The position numbers and the translations under genes are program-made. A stretch of 57,033 nt of DNA from JALCSJ01 sp036788835. Lineage in GTDB: Bacteria > Bacillota > Negativicutes > Acidaminococcales > Acidaminococcaceae. The stretch lies in NCBI GenBank assembly GCA_036788835.1, contig DAIQMR010000012.1, positions 1 through 57,033 on the forward strand, in the 5' to 3' direction. Shown here piece by piece: positions 33,309-41,530 of this stretch (positions are counted from its first letter, which is position 1; each line of letters begins with the position of its first letter). Under the pieces are notes generated by a model that made no database searches, was not told the origin of the DNA, and was given only the letters and a program-made list of their open reading frames with translations.

Positions 33309-35657
33309 ATGCTAATGGGGAATGGTTGTGGGAGTCATATATTCACAAAGTCGCGGAAAAGGTTTCTGTGTATCTTTGTGATTTTTTTGCTGTGCATGCT
33401 TATTGTTACCGGGCAAAGTGCAGCGGCCACGCCACCGCAAGCTGAGCACCTTAAAGAGCATAATATTTTGTTTATTAATTCCTACGGCTACGATTTTGAA
33501 ACAGTGCCTATCATCATCACTCAGGTAGAAAGTGCCTTAAAAGACACAGCTTCCATTCAATATTTATTTATGAACGAAAAATATGTTGATTATAAAGTGG
33601 CGGAACAAAAACTCACAGAGGAATTGGATTTGCTAAGCCGGGGTTATAAGTACGATGTGGTAATTTTGGGTGACGATGCCGCTTTTGATTTTGCTATAAA
33701 AAACAGAGAAAAATATTTTCAAGGGATTCCTTTAATTTTTGAAAATGTGAATAGTGTAACCAAGGCCGCTAAATACCAGAAAGACCCTTTAATTAGCGGC
33801 ATTGTAGAAGAATTCTCTGCCAAGGAAACTATTGAATTGGCTAGGACCATTCAAAAACAAGCCAAAAAAGTTGTTATTATAACGGATAACTCTATTTCAG
33901 GGGCTGGGTCGGCGGAACAGATCATGGCTCAGCAAAAGAACTTCCCTGATTTAACCTTTGAAATTTTTGATTGTTCCAAGATGACTTCCGACGAGATTAA
34001 AAAAAACATAGCAACTTATTCCAACGAAGCTATTTTGATTTACACTGTTTTCAATGTGGATAAAGCTAACAGAAGATACACCATAGCACAAGGCATAAAA
34101 ATGATTACTGATGCCGCCCGGGTTCCTGTCTTCAAGGCAGATGAAGCAGGCATGGGCAGCGGACTGTTGGGCGGCTATCAGCTGTCCTATGCCAGCATAG
34201 GGCGGAAAACAGTTGACATGGTCAAAGAAGTTTTGACAGGAAAGCTACCCTTACCACCCTATGAAAAGGGGCAAAGTGTTTACCAATTTGATAAAAAAGT
34301 AATGAATAAATATGGTATTAGCAAAAAAGATTTGCCCAAAGGGGCCATTTATTTCAATGATGAGCCGACCTTTTATGATAAGTACAGACGGGCTGTGTGG
34401 CTTGTGGTTCTAGTGGCAATAATCCTCTTGGTCAAGTTCAGGCAACGGCAAGTGGCCTATAACATCAAAATTGCGGAAAACAAGATGCGGCTAGAGACAG
34501 AGCGGGCTGCCAATCAGGCTAAAACCATGTTCCTGTCCAGAATGAGCCATGATATCCGTACTCCTCTCAACGGTATTATAGGCATGACGTATTTGGCTCA
34601 GCAGGAACAAAATCCACCGGGTACTGAGGATGCCCTTAACAAAATTGATAATGCCTCTAAATTTTTGCTGGATCTTATTAACGATATATTGGATATGACC
34701 AAGGTTGAGAGCAATAAAATTGAACTGCATCCGGAACCCATGGATTTTGAAGGGTTAAAGCAGGCTCTTGACGCGGTTATTGTTCCCATGTGCCAGGAAA
34801 AAAATATTACATATAAAACAGAATTTCTTTCCACTGGCCCGTATTTACCACTTTTTGATAATCTGCGGATTAAGCAGGTTTATTTCAACTTGCTTTCCAA
34901 TGCGGTGAAATACAATAGGCCAAACGGCACAATTTTCTTTAAAATAGTGAATAAAGTTGCTGAGGACAAAAAACATATTGTTTGTGATGCGGAGATTTCC
35001 GATACAGGTATCGGTATGGGGCAAGAATTTCTAAAAGTACTTTTTGAGCCCTTTACTCAAGAAAATCATGAAGAAAACCTGAAAAAAAGCGGCACGGGAT
35101 TGGGCCTGGCTATTGCGAAAAAAATGGTGGAACTGATGAATGGCACCATTTTGGTAGAAAGCAAGCTGGGGCAAGGGACAACTTTCCGTTTACATTTTGT
35201 GGTGCCCTGTCTGCCGGTTACGGCTTTGCAACGGAAAAAACCTGCCAGCATCAGCGAAGCTGATAATGTGGAAATTTTGCAGGGCAAACATATTCTTATT
35301 TGTGATGACCAGATGCTCAATCGGGAAATTGCTAAAAGAATTTTAGAAAAAGTAGGTATGGAAATTACTCTCACTAACAACGGGAAGGAAGCTTTAGACG
35401 CCTTTGAGCAATCTGAACCGGGGTTTTACCAAGGCATTCTTATGGATATTCGTATGCCTGAAATGGATGGACTGGCAGCAACCAAAGCCATCCGGAATCT
35501 AAAGAGGGAAGATGCCAAAACCGTGGCCATTATTGCCATGAGCGCCAATGCTTTTGAGGAAGACGTCCAATTGAGTCTGGCGGCGGGCATGAATGAGCAT
35601 CTTTCTAAGCCTATAAATCCGAGACAGGTTTATCAGACTATCGCAAAATATATGTAA
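33309..35657 (+). CDS. Hybrid sensor histidine kinase with substrate-binding-protein-like sensor
   Basis: A 782-residue membrane protein. A signal or first helix (about 18-40) leads to a periplasmic domain of about 300 residues resembling ABC-type sugar/amino-acid binding proteins (HNILFINSYGYDFETVPIIITQVESALKD, YDVVILGDDAAFDFAI, SGIVEEFSAKETIELARTI). One membrane helix follows (about 362-376). The kinase core has His414 in RMSHDIRTPLNGIIGM, an ATPase domain with GTGLGLAIAKKMVELMNG, and a C-terminal receiver with Asp713 in LMDIRMPEMDG and Lys in HLSKPI. No separate response regulator is nearby and the protein has no DNA-binding output, so the downstream partner is unknown. It stands alone, divergent from exbB, with a terminator-like hairpin after it. 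Confidence 0.92.
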   Translation: MLMGNGCGSHIFTKSRKRFLCIFVIFLLCMLIVTGQSAAATPPQAEHLKEHNILFINSYGYDFETVPIIITQVESALKDTASIQYLFMNEKYVDYKVAEQKLTEELDLLSRGYKYDVVILGDDAAFDFAIKNREKYFQGIPLIFENVNSVTKAAKYQKDPLISGIVEEFSAKETIELARTIQKQAKKVVIITDNSISGAGSAEQIMAQQKNFPDLTFEIFDCSKMTSDEIKKNIATYSNEAILIYTVFNVDKANRRYTIAQGIKMITDAARVPVFKADEAGMGSGLLGGYQLSYASIGRKTVDMVKEVLTGKLPLPPYEKGQSVYQFDKKVMNKYGISKKDLPKGAIYFNDEPTFYDKYRRAVWLVVLVAIILLVKFRQRQVAYNIKIAENKMRLETERAANQAKTMFLSRMSHDIRTPLNGIIGMTYLAQQEQNPPGTEDALNKIDNASKFLLDLINDILDMTKVESNKIELHPEPMDFEGLKQALDAVIVPMCQEKNITYKTEFLSTGPYLPLFDNLRIKQVYFNLLSNAVKYNRPNGTIFFKIVNKVAEDKKHIVCDAEISDTGIGMGQEFLKVLFEPFTQENHEENLKKSGTGLGLAIAKKMVELMNGTILVESKLGQGTTFRLHFVVPCLPVTALQRKKPASISEADNVEILQGKHILICDDQMLNREIAKRILEKVGMEITLTNNGKEALDAFEQSEPGFYQGILMDIRMPEMDGLAATKAIRNLKREDAKTVAIIAMSANAFEEDVQLSLAAGMNEHLSKPINPRQVYQTIAKYM

Positions 35658-35663
35658 TACACT

Positions 35664-35706
35664 ACACGCCTTGCTCTTTGACTTAGTCATGAGCCGGGCG
35701 TATTTT
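35664..35706 (+). terminator. Terminator-like hairpin after the sensor kinase
   Basis: ACGCC-tt-GCTC and GAGC-c-GGGCGT form an interrupted stem (35666-35676 / 35691-35701) followed by ATTTT. Confidence 0.5.
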
Positions 35707-35732
35707 CTCGCAATTTGTGTCTTTTTTCTGTC

Positions 35733-35761
35733 TTGACAGAAAAAAAGAGATATGCTAATGT
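35733..35761 (+). promoter_or_regulatory. Promoter of the IclR gene
   Basis: TTGACA (35733-35738), 17-nt spacer, TAATGT (35756-35761). The -35 lies in a palindrome TTCTGTCTTGACAGAA. The predicted leader is about 190 nt. Confidence 0.6.
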
Positions 35762-35785
35762 AAACATAAAAGTAATATCGAACTC

Positions 35786-35803
35786 GGTTCGTAAATGCGA
35801 ACC
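35786..35803 (+). promoter_or_regulatory. Palindromic candidate IclR operator in the leader
   Basis: GGTTCGTAAATGCGAACC: 6-nt perfect arms GGTTCG/CGAACC, about 25 nt downstream of the -10. Related half-motifs (GGAACCG, TGAACGG, TATCGGAACTCGGTACG) recur through 35820-35945. The text around the palindrome (TATCGAACTCGGTTCG) is repeated imperfectly near 35908. Confidence 0.5.
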
Positions 35804-35960
35804 ACAAAGCAACATGAACGTGGCATAAGGAACCGATTTGAACGGATAAACTTAAATGGAAGCATTGTACGGAAGCTAGACACACGGAATGTAAAAAGGT
35901 AACATAGTATCGGAACTCGGTACGCATATATGAACAAACGGTCACAAAGGGGTGAAATTG

Positions 35961-36734
35961 GTGAATCGGACGGCAGCTAGAACTTTGGACATTCTGAATA
36001 TGTTCGCTAAAGCAGGAAAACCCTTAACGCAGAATGACATTTGCCAGGCATTGGATATGCCTAAGAGCAGTGTTCATGACTTGATTTATACCTTATTGGA
36101 AAAAGGTTTTTTAGAGTACGATAATCAGCAGTTCAAAACCTTGAAACTAGGCCTGCATCTCTTTGAGATCGGTATGTCGGTCATAGAAAAGCGCAATATG
36201 GTGTCTGTAGCCAGACCTTATCTGCTGAAGCTGCATGAAGCGGTTCATGAAACTATTTTTATAGCGGTAGAAGATCATGCAGACGTTGTTTATCTGGACT
36301 GTGCCGAAGAGCGGGGCATTATGGGGGGCTATATTAATTTAGGGGGACGTCGTCCCATGTACTGTTCCGGTTTAGGCAAGGCAATTTTGGCGGCCTATAA
36401 CAATCCGGAAACGGTTAAGAAAATAATTAAAGGGGGGCCGCCTTTAAAGGCGCACACACCTAATACACTTACTACCATTCCTAAGCTCCTTAAAGAGCTG
36501 GAGATAACCAGAAGACGTGGGTATGCCGTGGATAATAGGGAAGTGGAAATGGATACTTTCTGCGTGGCGGCACCGGTTTTTGACCGCAGCAATTTACCGA
36601 TCGGGGCAGTGAGCGTGGCATCAGTTTTCACCAGAATGCCCCCTGACAGAGTGGAAGAGTGCGGCAAACAGGTAATGAATACTGCTTTGGAGATTTCCAA
36701 ACAGCTGGGTTATCAGAAACCGACTGTTTATTGA
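35961..36734 (+). CDS. IclR-family transcriptional regulator
   Basis: About 257 residues. The N-terminal winged helix-turn-helix (about 1-60) reads RTLDILNMFAKAGKPLTQNDICQALDMPKSSVHDLIYTLLEKGFLEY. The C-terminal effector domain (about 75-250) reads VHETIFIAVEDHADVVYLDCAE, GRRPMYCSGLGKAILA and RGYAVDNREVEMDTFCVAAPVFD. IclR proteins of this kind (for example KdgR) respond to 2-keto-3-deoxygluconate or other sugar acids; the kduI-kduD-kdgK genes downstream make that the leading guess. GTG 35961 is preferred because AAGGGGTGA lies just upstream; GTG 35952 is also in frame. Confidence 0.9.
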   Translation: MNRTAARTLDILNMFAKAGKPLTQNDICQALDMPKSSVHDLIYTLLEKGFLEYDNQQFKTLKLGLHLFEIGMSVIEKRNMVSVARPYLLKLHEAVHETIFIAVEDHADVVYLDCAEERGIMGGYINLGGRRPMYCSGLGKAILAAYNNPETVKKIIKGGPPLKAHTPNTLTTIPKLLKELEITRRRGYAVDNREVEMDTFCVAAPVFDRSNLPIGAVSVASVFTRMPPDRVEECGKQVMNTALEISKQLGYQKPTVY

Positions 36735-36740
36735 AAAGGC

Positions 36741-36808
36741 AGGACAGTCTCGAATGGTTTCAAATAGTCGTGGACAATCCCAAACAGTCCCAAACAGTCT
36801 CAAACAGT
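36741..36808. repeat. Decamer-period tandem repeat running into an assembly gap
   Basis: From 36741 the sequence has a 10-nt period. The last units are CAAACAGTCC (36781), CAAACAGTCT (36791) and CAAACAGT (36801), cut by the N run. Earlier units are degenerate (CAAATAGTCG, TGGACAATCC). Confidence 0.75.
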
Positions 36809-36908
36809 NNNNNNNNNNNNNNNNNNNNNNNNNNNNNNNNNNNNNNNNNNNNNNNNNNNNNNNNNNNNNNNNNNNNNNNNNNNNNNNNNNNNNNNNNNNN
36901 NNNNNNNN
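36809..36908. other. Assembly gap of 100 N
   Basis: One hundred unresolved bases between the IclR gene and kduI. A round 100 is the usual placeholder for a gap of unknown size. The repeat on its left edge is the probable cause. Confidence 0.98.
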
Positions 36909-36931
36909 AGTTATTTACTATAAATAGTTAT

Positions 36932-36965
36932 TTAATATAGGCAGGCAGTTAATATAGGGAGGCAG
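36932..36965. repeat. 17-nt tandem duplication before kduI
   Basis: TTAATATAGGCAGGCAG (36932-36948) is followed directly by TTAATATAGGGAGGCAG (36949-36965), one mismatch. The second copy supplies the GGGAGG ribosome site of kduI. Confidence 0.8.
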
Positions 36966-36969
36966 TAAA

Positions 36970-37812
36970 ATGGATATTCGGTATTCGACTAATCCTCGTG
37001 ATTTCAAGCGTTATACCACGGAAGAAACAAGAAAGGAATTTTTAATTCAGGACCTGTTCCAACCTGACAAGGTACAAGTTACCTATTCTCATGTAGACAG
37101 AATGGTAGTATTCGGATGCATGCCTGTGAAGAAGACTGTGTCTTTGGACAAGGGCATTGATGTATGGGGCAACTTCGGAACAAACTTTATTCTTGAACGG
37201 AGAGAAATCGGTATATTTAATGTAGGAGATCCCGGTGTTATTACCGCTGACGGTGTGAAATACAAGCTGGGAAACAGAGATTGTCTGTATATTACCATGG
37301 GTACCAAAAAGGTTACCTTTAAGAGTGACAAGGAAAGCAAACCTGCTAAATTCTACATGGTTTCTGCACCGGCTCACAAACCATGCAAGACTAAGCTGTT
37401 GACCTTGAAGGACGCTAAGAAAGTTCCTTGCGGGGCCATGGAAACTGCTAATGACAGAGTCATTAATCAATTCATCCATCCTGATGTGCTGGAAACCTGC
37501 CAGCTGTCCATGGGCATGACCGCCCTGAAGCCTGGCAGCGTTTGGAATACTTTGCCGGCTCACACTCACGAACGCCGTATGGAAGTGTACTTCTACTTTG
37601 ACGTTCCCAAAGACAACGTAGTATTCCACTTCATGGGCCAGCCCCAAGAAACCCGTCACATCGTTATGCACAATGAAGAAGCAGTTATCGGACCCAGCTG
37701 GAGCATTCACGCCGGTGCCGGTACCAGCAATTACACCTTTATTTGGGCTATGGGCGGCGAAAACAAAGCTTTCACTGACATGGACAACATCGCTAACAAG
37801 GATTTGAAGTAA
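36970..37812 (+). CDS. kduI: 5-dehydro-4-deoxy-D-glucuronate isomerase
   Basis: A 280-residue cupin enzyme that isomerises 5-keto-4-deoxyuronate to 2,5-diketo-3-deoxygluconate, a step in breakdown of unsaturated uronides from pectin or glycosaminoglycans. The metal site is visible as LPAHTHERRMEVYFYF (two His and Glu) with a further His in SWSIHAGAGTSNYTFIWAMGGEN. The N-terminal DIRYSTNPRDFKRYTTEETRKEFLI is typical of KduI and the length matches the family (about 278). It is the first gene after the gap and forms a run with kduD. Confidence 0.95.
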   Translation: MDIRYSTNPRDFKRYTTEETRKEFLIQDLFQPDKVQVTYSHVDRMVVFGCMPVKKTVSLDKGIDVWGNFGTNFILERREIGIFNVGDPGVITADGVKYKLGNRDCLYITMGTKKVTFKSDKESKPAKFYMVSAPAHKPCKTKLLTLKDAKKVPCGAMETANDRVINQFIHPDVLETCQLSMGMTALKPGSVWNTLPAHTHERRMEVYFYFDVPKDNVVFHFMGQPQETRHIVMHNEEAVIGPSWSIHAGAGTSNYTFIWAMGGENKAFTDMDNIANKDLK

Positions 37813-37832
37813 AGGCATAATATAGGATGCGG

Positions 37833-37854
37833 TGCTGAGAAGAGTATCTCAGCA
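37833..37854 (+). other. Intercistronic hairpin between kduI and kduD
   Basis: TGCTGAGA (37833-37840) and TCTCAGCA (37847-37854) form an 8-bp stem with a 6-nt loop and no T-tract. It may be an mRNA-stabilising or processing element. Confidence 0.45.
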
Positions 37855-37894
37855 GTGAATTATAAGATTTACACTATAAATAGAAGGTGACATG

Positions 37895-38680
37895 ATGAAT
37901 TATCCGCAAGATTTTTCCCTGGAAGGGAAAGTAGCACTGGTGACAGGGGCGGCTTACGGCATTGGTTTTGCCATTGCCACGGCATTGGCTCAGGCAGGGG
38001 CAAAAATAGCTTTCAATTGTCGCAGTCAAAAACATTTGGATCAGGCTCTGGCTGATTACAAAAAGCTGGGCATTGAAGCTACAGGCTACATTAGCGATGT
38101 AACCGACGAAGGACAAGTAAACAGGCTAGTGGCAGACATCGCCAGAGATTTAGGTACCATTGACATTCTGGTCAATAATGCCGGTATTATAAAACGCATC
38201 CCCATGTGCGAGATGAAGGTAGAAGAGTTCCGTCAGGTTATCGACATTGATCTGAATGCGCCTTTTATTGTATCCAAGGCAGTTATTCCCGCCATGATTA
38301 AAAAAGGCCACGGGAAGATTATCAACATCTGTTCCATGATGAGCGAACTGGGTCGGGAAACCGTTTCTGCCTATGCGGCAGCCAAGGGCGGCCTGAAGAT
38401 GCTCACCAGAAATATATGTTCAGAGTACGGCGCAGCCAATATCCAATGCAACGGCATCGGACCCGGTTACATTGCTACACCGCAAACAGCGCCTCTCCGC
38501 ACACCGGGGAATCCTTTCAACAGCTTTATTTTAGCCAAGACGCCGGCTAATCGCTGGGGCACCCCTGAAGATTTACAAGGACCGGCCGTTTTCCTGGCCT
38601 CTGATGCATCTAACTTTGTTAACGGCCACATACTATATGTAGACGGCGGCATTTTAGCTTACATTGGTAAGCAGCCCTGA
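37895..38680 (+). CDS. kduD: 2-dehydro-3-deoxy-D-gluconate 5-dehydrogenase (SDR)
   Basis: About 261 residues, short-chain dehydrogenase fold: cofactor loop TGAAYGIGFAIATALAQAG, NNAG, catalytic Ser in NICSMMSELG and YAAAK (YxxxK). It begins FSLEGKVALVTG as in KduD and gluconate 5-dehydrogenases. With KduI before it and KDG kinase after it, KduD (2,5-diketo-3-deoxygluconate to KDG) is the best call; a gluconate dehydrogenase cannot be excluded from sequence alone. Two adjacent ATG codons (37892, 37895) follow AAGGTGA; the second has the better spacing. Confidence 0.88.
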   Translation: MNYPQDFSLEGKVALVTGAAYGIGFAIATALAQAGAKIAFNCRSQKHLDQALADYKKLGIEATGYISDVTDEGQVNRLVADIARDLGTIDILVNNAGIIKRIPMCEMKVEEFRQVIDIDLNAPFIVSKAVIPAMIKKGHGKIINICSMMSELGRETVSAYAAAKGGLKMLTRNICSEYGAANIQCNGIGPGYIATPQTAPLRTPGNPFNSFILAKTPANRWGTPEDLQGPAVFLASDASNFVNGHILYVDGGILAYIGKQP

Positions 38681-38723
38681 AATTGGCAAGTTAGTATTCT
38701 AAAATAATATCTTAGGTGAATTA

Positions 38724-38732
38724 TGCTATAAT
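38724..38732 (+). promoter_or_regulatory. Extended -10 promoter of the KDG kinase gene
   Basis: TGCTATAAT is an extended -10 element, 58 nt before the start codon; no good -35 is seen. Confidence 0.45.
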
Positions 38733-38790
38733 TAAATTATAAATTAAGTAAAACTAGAAATAATAAATTAATTTAAAGGAGTGATTCTTT

Positions 38791-39822
38791 ATGGCAAAAG
38801 TAGTGACAATGGGTGAGATTATGTTAAGACTGTCTACACCTAATTTTGAGAGGTATATCCAAGCCGACGAATTTGATGTGCACTACGGCGGCGGGGAAGC
38901 TAACGTAGCTGTTTCTTTGGCTAACTTCGGTCATGAAACACAATTTGTTACAGCTCTTCCCAAGAACCCCATTGGTGACTGTGCAGTGGCAGCCCTTCGT
39001 AAGTATAATGTAGGGACAAAGTTCATCGCTCGTCAAGGAGAGAGAGTGGGTATTTACTTCTTGGAAAGCGGCTCCGCAATGCGTCCGTCTTCTGTCGTTT
39101 ACGATAGAGCTCATTCTTCCATTTCTACAGCTAAAGCAGCAGATTTCGACTTTGACGCAATCTTCGAAGGAGTGGACTGGTTCCACTTTACGGGGATTAC
39201 ACCGGCTGTGTCCGACAGTGCTGCTGAATTAACGGAAGCTGCCTGCAAAGCTGCCAAAAAACACAATGTTAAGATTTCCTGCGATTTGAATTTCAGGAAG
39301 AAATTATGGACCAGCGAAAAAGCTCAAAAAATCATGAGCAATTTAATGCAGTATGTTGATGTCTGCATTGGCAATGAAGAAGATGCAGATAAAGTTCTTG
39401 GTTTCAAACCGGGCAAAACTGATGTTACCACCGGGGAACTGGAACTGAAAGGCTATGTAGATATTTTCAATCAAATGTGCGATAAATTCCATTTCCAATA
39501 CGTTATCAGTTCTTTGCGGGAAAGCCACAGCGCTTCCAACAATGGTTGGTCTGCCTGCATTATGGACGGCAAAACAAGGGAGTTTTACCATAGCAAGAAA
39601 TATTCCATCACTCCTATCGTAGACAGAGTAGGGGGCGGGGATTCCTTCGCAGCAGGTCTGGTTTGCGGACTGTTGGACGGGAAGGATATGAAGGCTGCCA
39701 TTGAGTTCGCCGTAGCCGGTTCTGCCCTGAAACATACTATTCCCGGAGATTTTAACCATGTAACTCGTGCTGAGGTGGAAACTTTGGCAGGTGGCGATGC
39801 TTCAGGCCGGGTACAAAGATAA
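38791..39822 (+). CDS. kdgK: 2-keto-3-deoxygluconate kinase (PfkB family)
   Basis: A 343-residue sugar kinase that phosphorylates KDG to KDPG. N-terminal GEIMLRLSTPNFERYIQADEFDVHYGGGEANVAVSLANFG, then CDLNFRKKLW, and the anion-hole/catalytic motif RVGGGDSFAAGL (Asp284 as base) followed by a helix ending AGSALKHTIPGDFN. These are typical of KdgK. It follows kduD by 110 nt with a separate extended -10 and AAAGGAG. The aldolase that would split KDPG is not in the window. Confidence 0.9.
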   Translation: MAKVVTMGEIMLRLSTPNFERYIQADEFDVHYGGGEANVAVSLANFGHETQFVTALPKNPIGDCAVAALRKYNVGTKFIARQGERVGIYFLESGSAMRPSSVVYDRAHSSISTAKAADFDFDAIFEGVDWFHFTGITPAVSDSAAELTEAACKAAKKHNVKISCDLNFRKKLWTSEKAQKIMSNLMQYVDVCIGNEEDADKVLGFKPGKTDVTTGELELKGYVDIFNQMCDKFHFQYVISSLRESHSASNNGWSACIMDGKTREFYHSKKYSITPIVDRVGGGDSFAAGLVCGLLDGKDMKAAIEFAVAGSALKHTIPGDFNHVTRAEVETLAGGDASGRVQR

Positions 39823-39924
39823 AGAGTATAATCAAAACTTTTGCCGCTGCAGGAGGTGGGGAGTTTAGATCAGGGCAAGACTTTACTTCATATAATAACA
39901 TGACAAAAATGAGGAGGAAGTTTT

Positions 39925-40932
39925 ATGAAAAAAAGTGTAGCTTTAGGATTAGCAGTTGTAACCAGCTTTACAATGTTGCTGGCCGGTTGTGGTGGCGGTG
40001 GTGCTAAAAAAGAGGCCGCTAAAGGTGGGGCTGCCAAAAAGACAGATTACCCTACAAAGAACATTACCATGATTTGTCCCTGGGGTGCCGGCGGCGGGAC
40101 TGATACGGTTTTGAGAGCTTTGTGCAAAGCCGCAGAAAAGGATTTGGGCAAGACCATTACAGTTTCCAATATTACCGGTGGCGGCGGTGCTACAGGTCAC
40201 GCAGCTATCATGAAGGCTAAACCGGATGGGTATACTATTGGTATGATTACTTTCGAATTGAACTCCATGCCCCCCCAAAAACTGGTGCCTTTCTCCTATA
40301 AGGACTTTGACCCGGTTATCCGTGTTAATACGGATGCTGCTGCTTTAACTGTTAATAAAGATGCTCCTTATAACAACCTGAAAGAATTTGTGGCTTATGC
40401 CAAAGCTCATCCCAATGAAATCAGTATCGGCAACTCTGCACCCGGTTCTGTATGGCACATTGCCGCAGGCCTGATGGCTCAGAAAACAGGTATCCAAGTA
40501 AAGCACGTTCCTTTTGAAGGTGCTGCTCCTGCTGTTACTGCTTTGGTTGGTAATCACATTCAAGCTGTTTCCGTTTCCGTTGCCGAAGTTCGCGCTCAAG
40601 TTGATGCCGGCAAACTGAAAATTTTGGGTGTTATGGACACCAAGAGAGATCCTCTGTATCCTAATGTTCCTACTTTTAAGGAACAAGGCGTTGATGTAGT
40701 GTTCGGTACTTGGAGAGGTATTGGCCTGCCCAAGGGAGTTAAACCGGAAATCAAAGCTAAAATTGTTGATTGCTTAGCAAAAGCTATGAAAGATCAGACT
40801 TTCATTGACTTCACTAAGAAAATGGGCTTGAACCTTGCTTATCAAGGACCTGATGATTTCGCTAAATTCTTGAAAGAGAATTTCGACTTAGTTGATAAGA
40901 CCATGGATTCCATTGGCTTAAAGAAAAAATAA
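39925..40932 (+). CDS. TTT transporter substrate-binding lipoprotein (TctC/Bug family)
   Basis: A 335-residue binding protein. Lipoprotein signal ends MLLAGCGGGG. The Bug/TctC fold shows in YPTKNITMICPWGAGGGTDTVLRAL, NITGGGGATGHAAIMKAKPDGYTIGM, IGNSAPGSVWHIAAGLMAQKTGIQVKHVPFEGAAPAVTALVGNHIQA and VFGTWRGIGLPKGV. It serves the tripartite tricarboxylate transporter encoded just downstream. Placement after kduI-kduD-kdgK suggests a uronate-type ligand, although the family mostly binds carboxylates. A hairpin follows the stop codon. Confidence 0.93.
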   Translation: MKKSVALGLAVVTSFTMLLAGCGGGGAKKEAAKGGAAKKTDYPTKNITMICPWGAGGGTDTVLRALCKAAEKDLGKTITVSNITGGGGATGHAAIMKAKPDGYTIGMITFELNSMPPQKLVPFSYKDFDPVIRVNTDAAALTVNKDAPYNNLKEFVAYAKAHPNEISIGNSAPGSVWHIAAGLMAQKTGIQVKHVPFEGAAPAVTALVGNHIQAVSVSVAEVRAQVDAGKLKILGVMDTKRDPLYPNVPTFKEQGVDVVFGTWRGIGLPKGVKPEIKAKIVDCLAKAMKDQTFIDFTKKMGLNLAYQGPDDFAKFLKENFDLVDKTMDSIGLKKK

Positions 40933-40952
40933 AGGTTAAGTACAATGACAGT

Positions 40953-41010
40953 GGGCCAAACTTTGTGACAGATGTTCATCTGGTTTAACCATAAGGTTTG
41001 GCCCCCTTTC
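40953..41010 (+). terminator. Hairpin/attenuator between tctC and tctB
   Basis: GGGCCAAAC (40953-40961) and GTTTGGCCC (40996-41004) enclose a 34-nt loop and are followed by CCTTTCTT. The placement parallels the hairpin after the TRAP binding-protein gene at 17510. Confidence 0.6.
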
Positions 41011-41050
41011 TTAAGGAATTTATTTATTTCAACAACGAGGTTGTGATAAG

Positions 41051-41515
41051 ATGAAAAAAGCTAATATTATTTGGGGAATTCTGGGCCTTTTATTATGTGT
41101 CTATGTCTGGGTTTCCAGCGCGGCATTTCCTACCGATGCAGTTATGAAAATCGGGCCGGATTTTTTCCCGCGGCTTATGGCAACAGGTATGGGTGTGTCT
41201 TCCATCTTGCTTTTAGTTCATACTTATAGCATAAAAGAAGACCGTAAGGCGGAAACTATTTCCTTTACGGACCCGGGAATTCAAAGAGCCTTGATTATTT
41301 TGGCGGCTGCAGTTATTTATGTTATAGTTATGCAATATCTAGGCTTTATTCCTGCTACAATTATTTTCATGATGTTTATGATGTATAAGCTGCAATTTAG
41401 AAAATACGCCCGTATGTTTTTGGTCGCTACGGCAACGGCAGTATGTGTGCAGTTGGCATTCCAAGGTATGCTTGATATTCAGCTGCCGATGGGATTATTG
41501 GAAAACTTCCTATAA
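41051..41515 (+). CDS. TTT transporter small membrane subunit (TctB family)
   Basis: A 154-residue protein with four predicted helices: the first two (about 5-20 and 43-60), FTDPGIQRALIILAAAVIYVIVMQYLGFIPATIIFMMFMMY, and a C-terminal helix. The TctB hallmarks are the FPTDAVMKIGPDFFPRLMATGMG loop and the two-helix C-terminal block. It is the small partner of TctA. It starts after GAGGTTGTGATAAG and ends 15 nt before tctA. Confidence 0.88.
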   Translation: MKKANIIWGILGLLLCVYVWVSSAAFPTDAVMKIGPDFFPRLMATGMGVSSILLLVHTYSIKEDRKAETISFTDPGIQRALIILAAAVIYVIVMQYLGFIPATIIFMMFMMYKLQFRKYARMFLVATATAVCVQLAFQGMLDIQLPMGLLENFL

Positions 41516-41530
41516 GGGGTGAGATGACTT

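Noticed and set aside
36741..36808. Decamer array considered as a CRISPR
   Set aside because: Units are 10 nt with no spacers and no cas genes nearby.
36659..36940. Open frame crossing the N run
   Set aside because: It only stays open because N codons cannot be stops; it overlaps the IclR gene in another frame.
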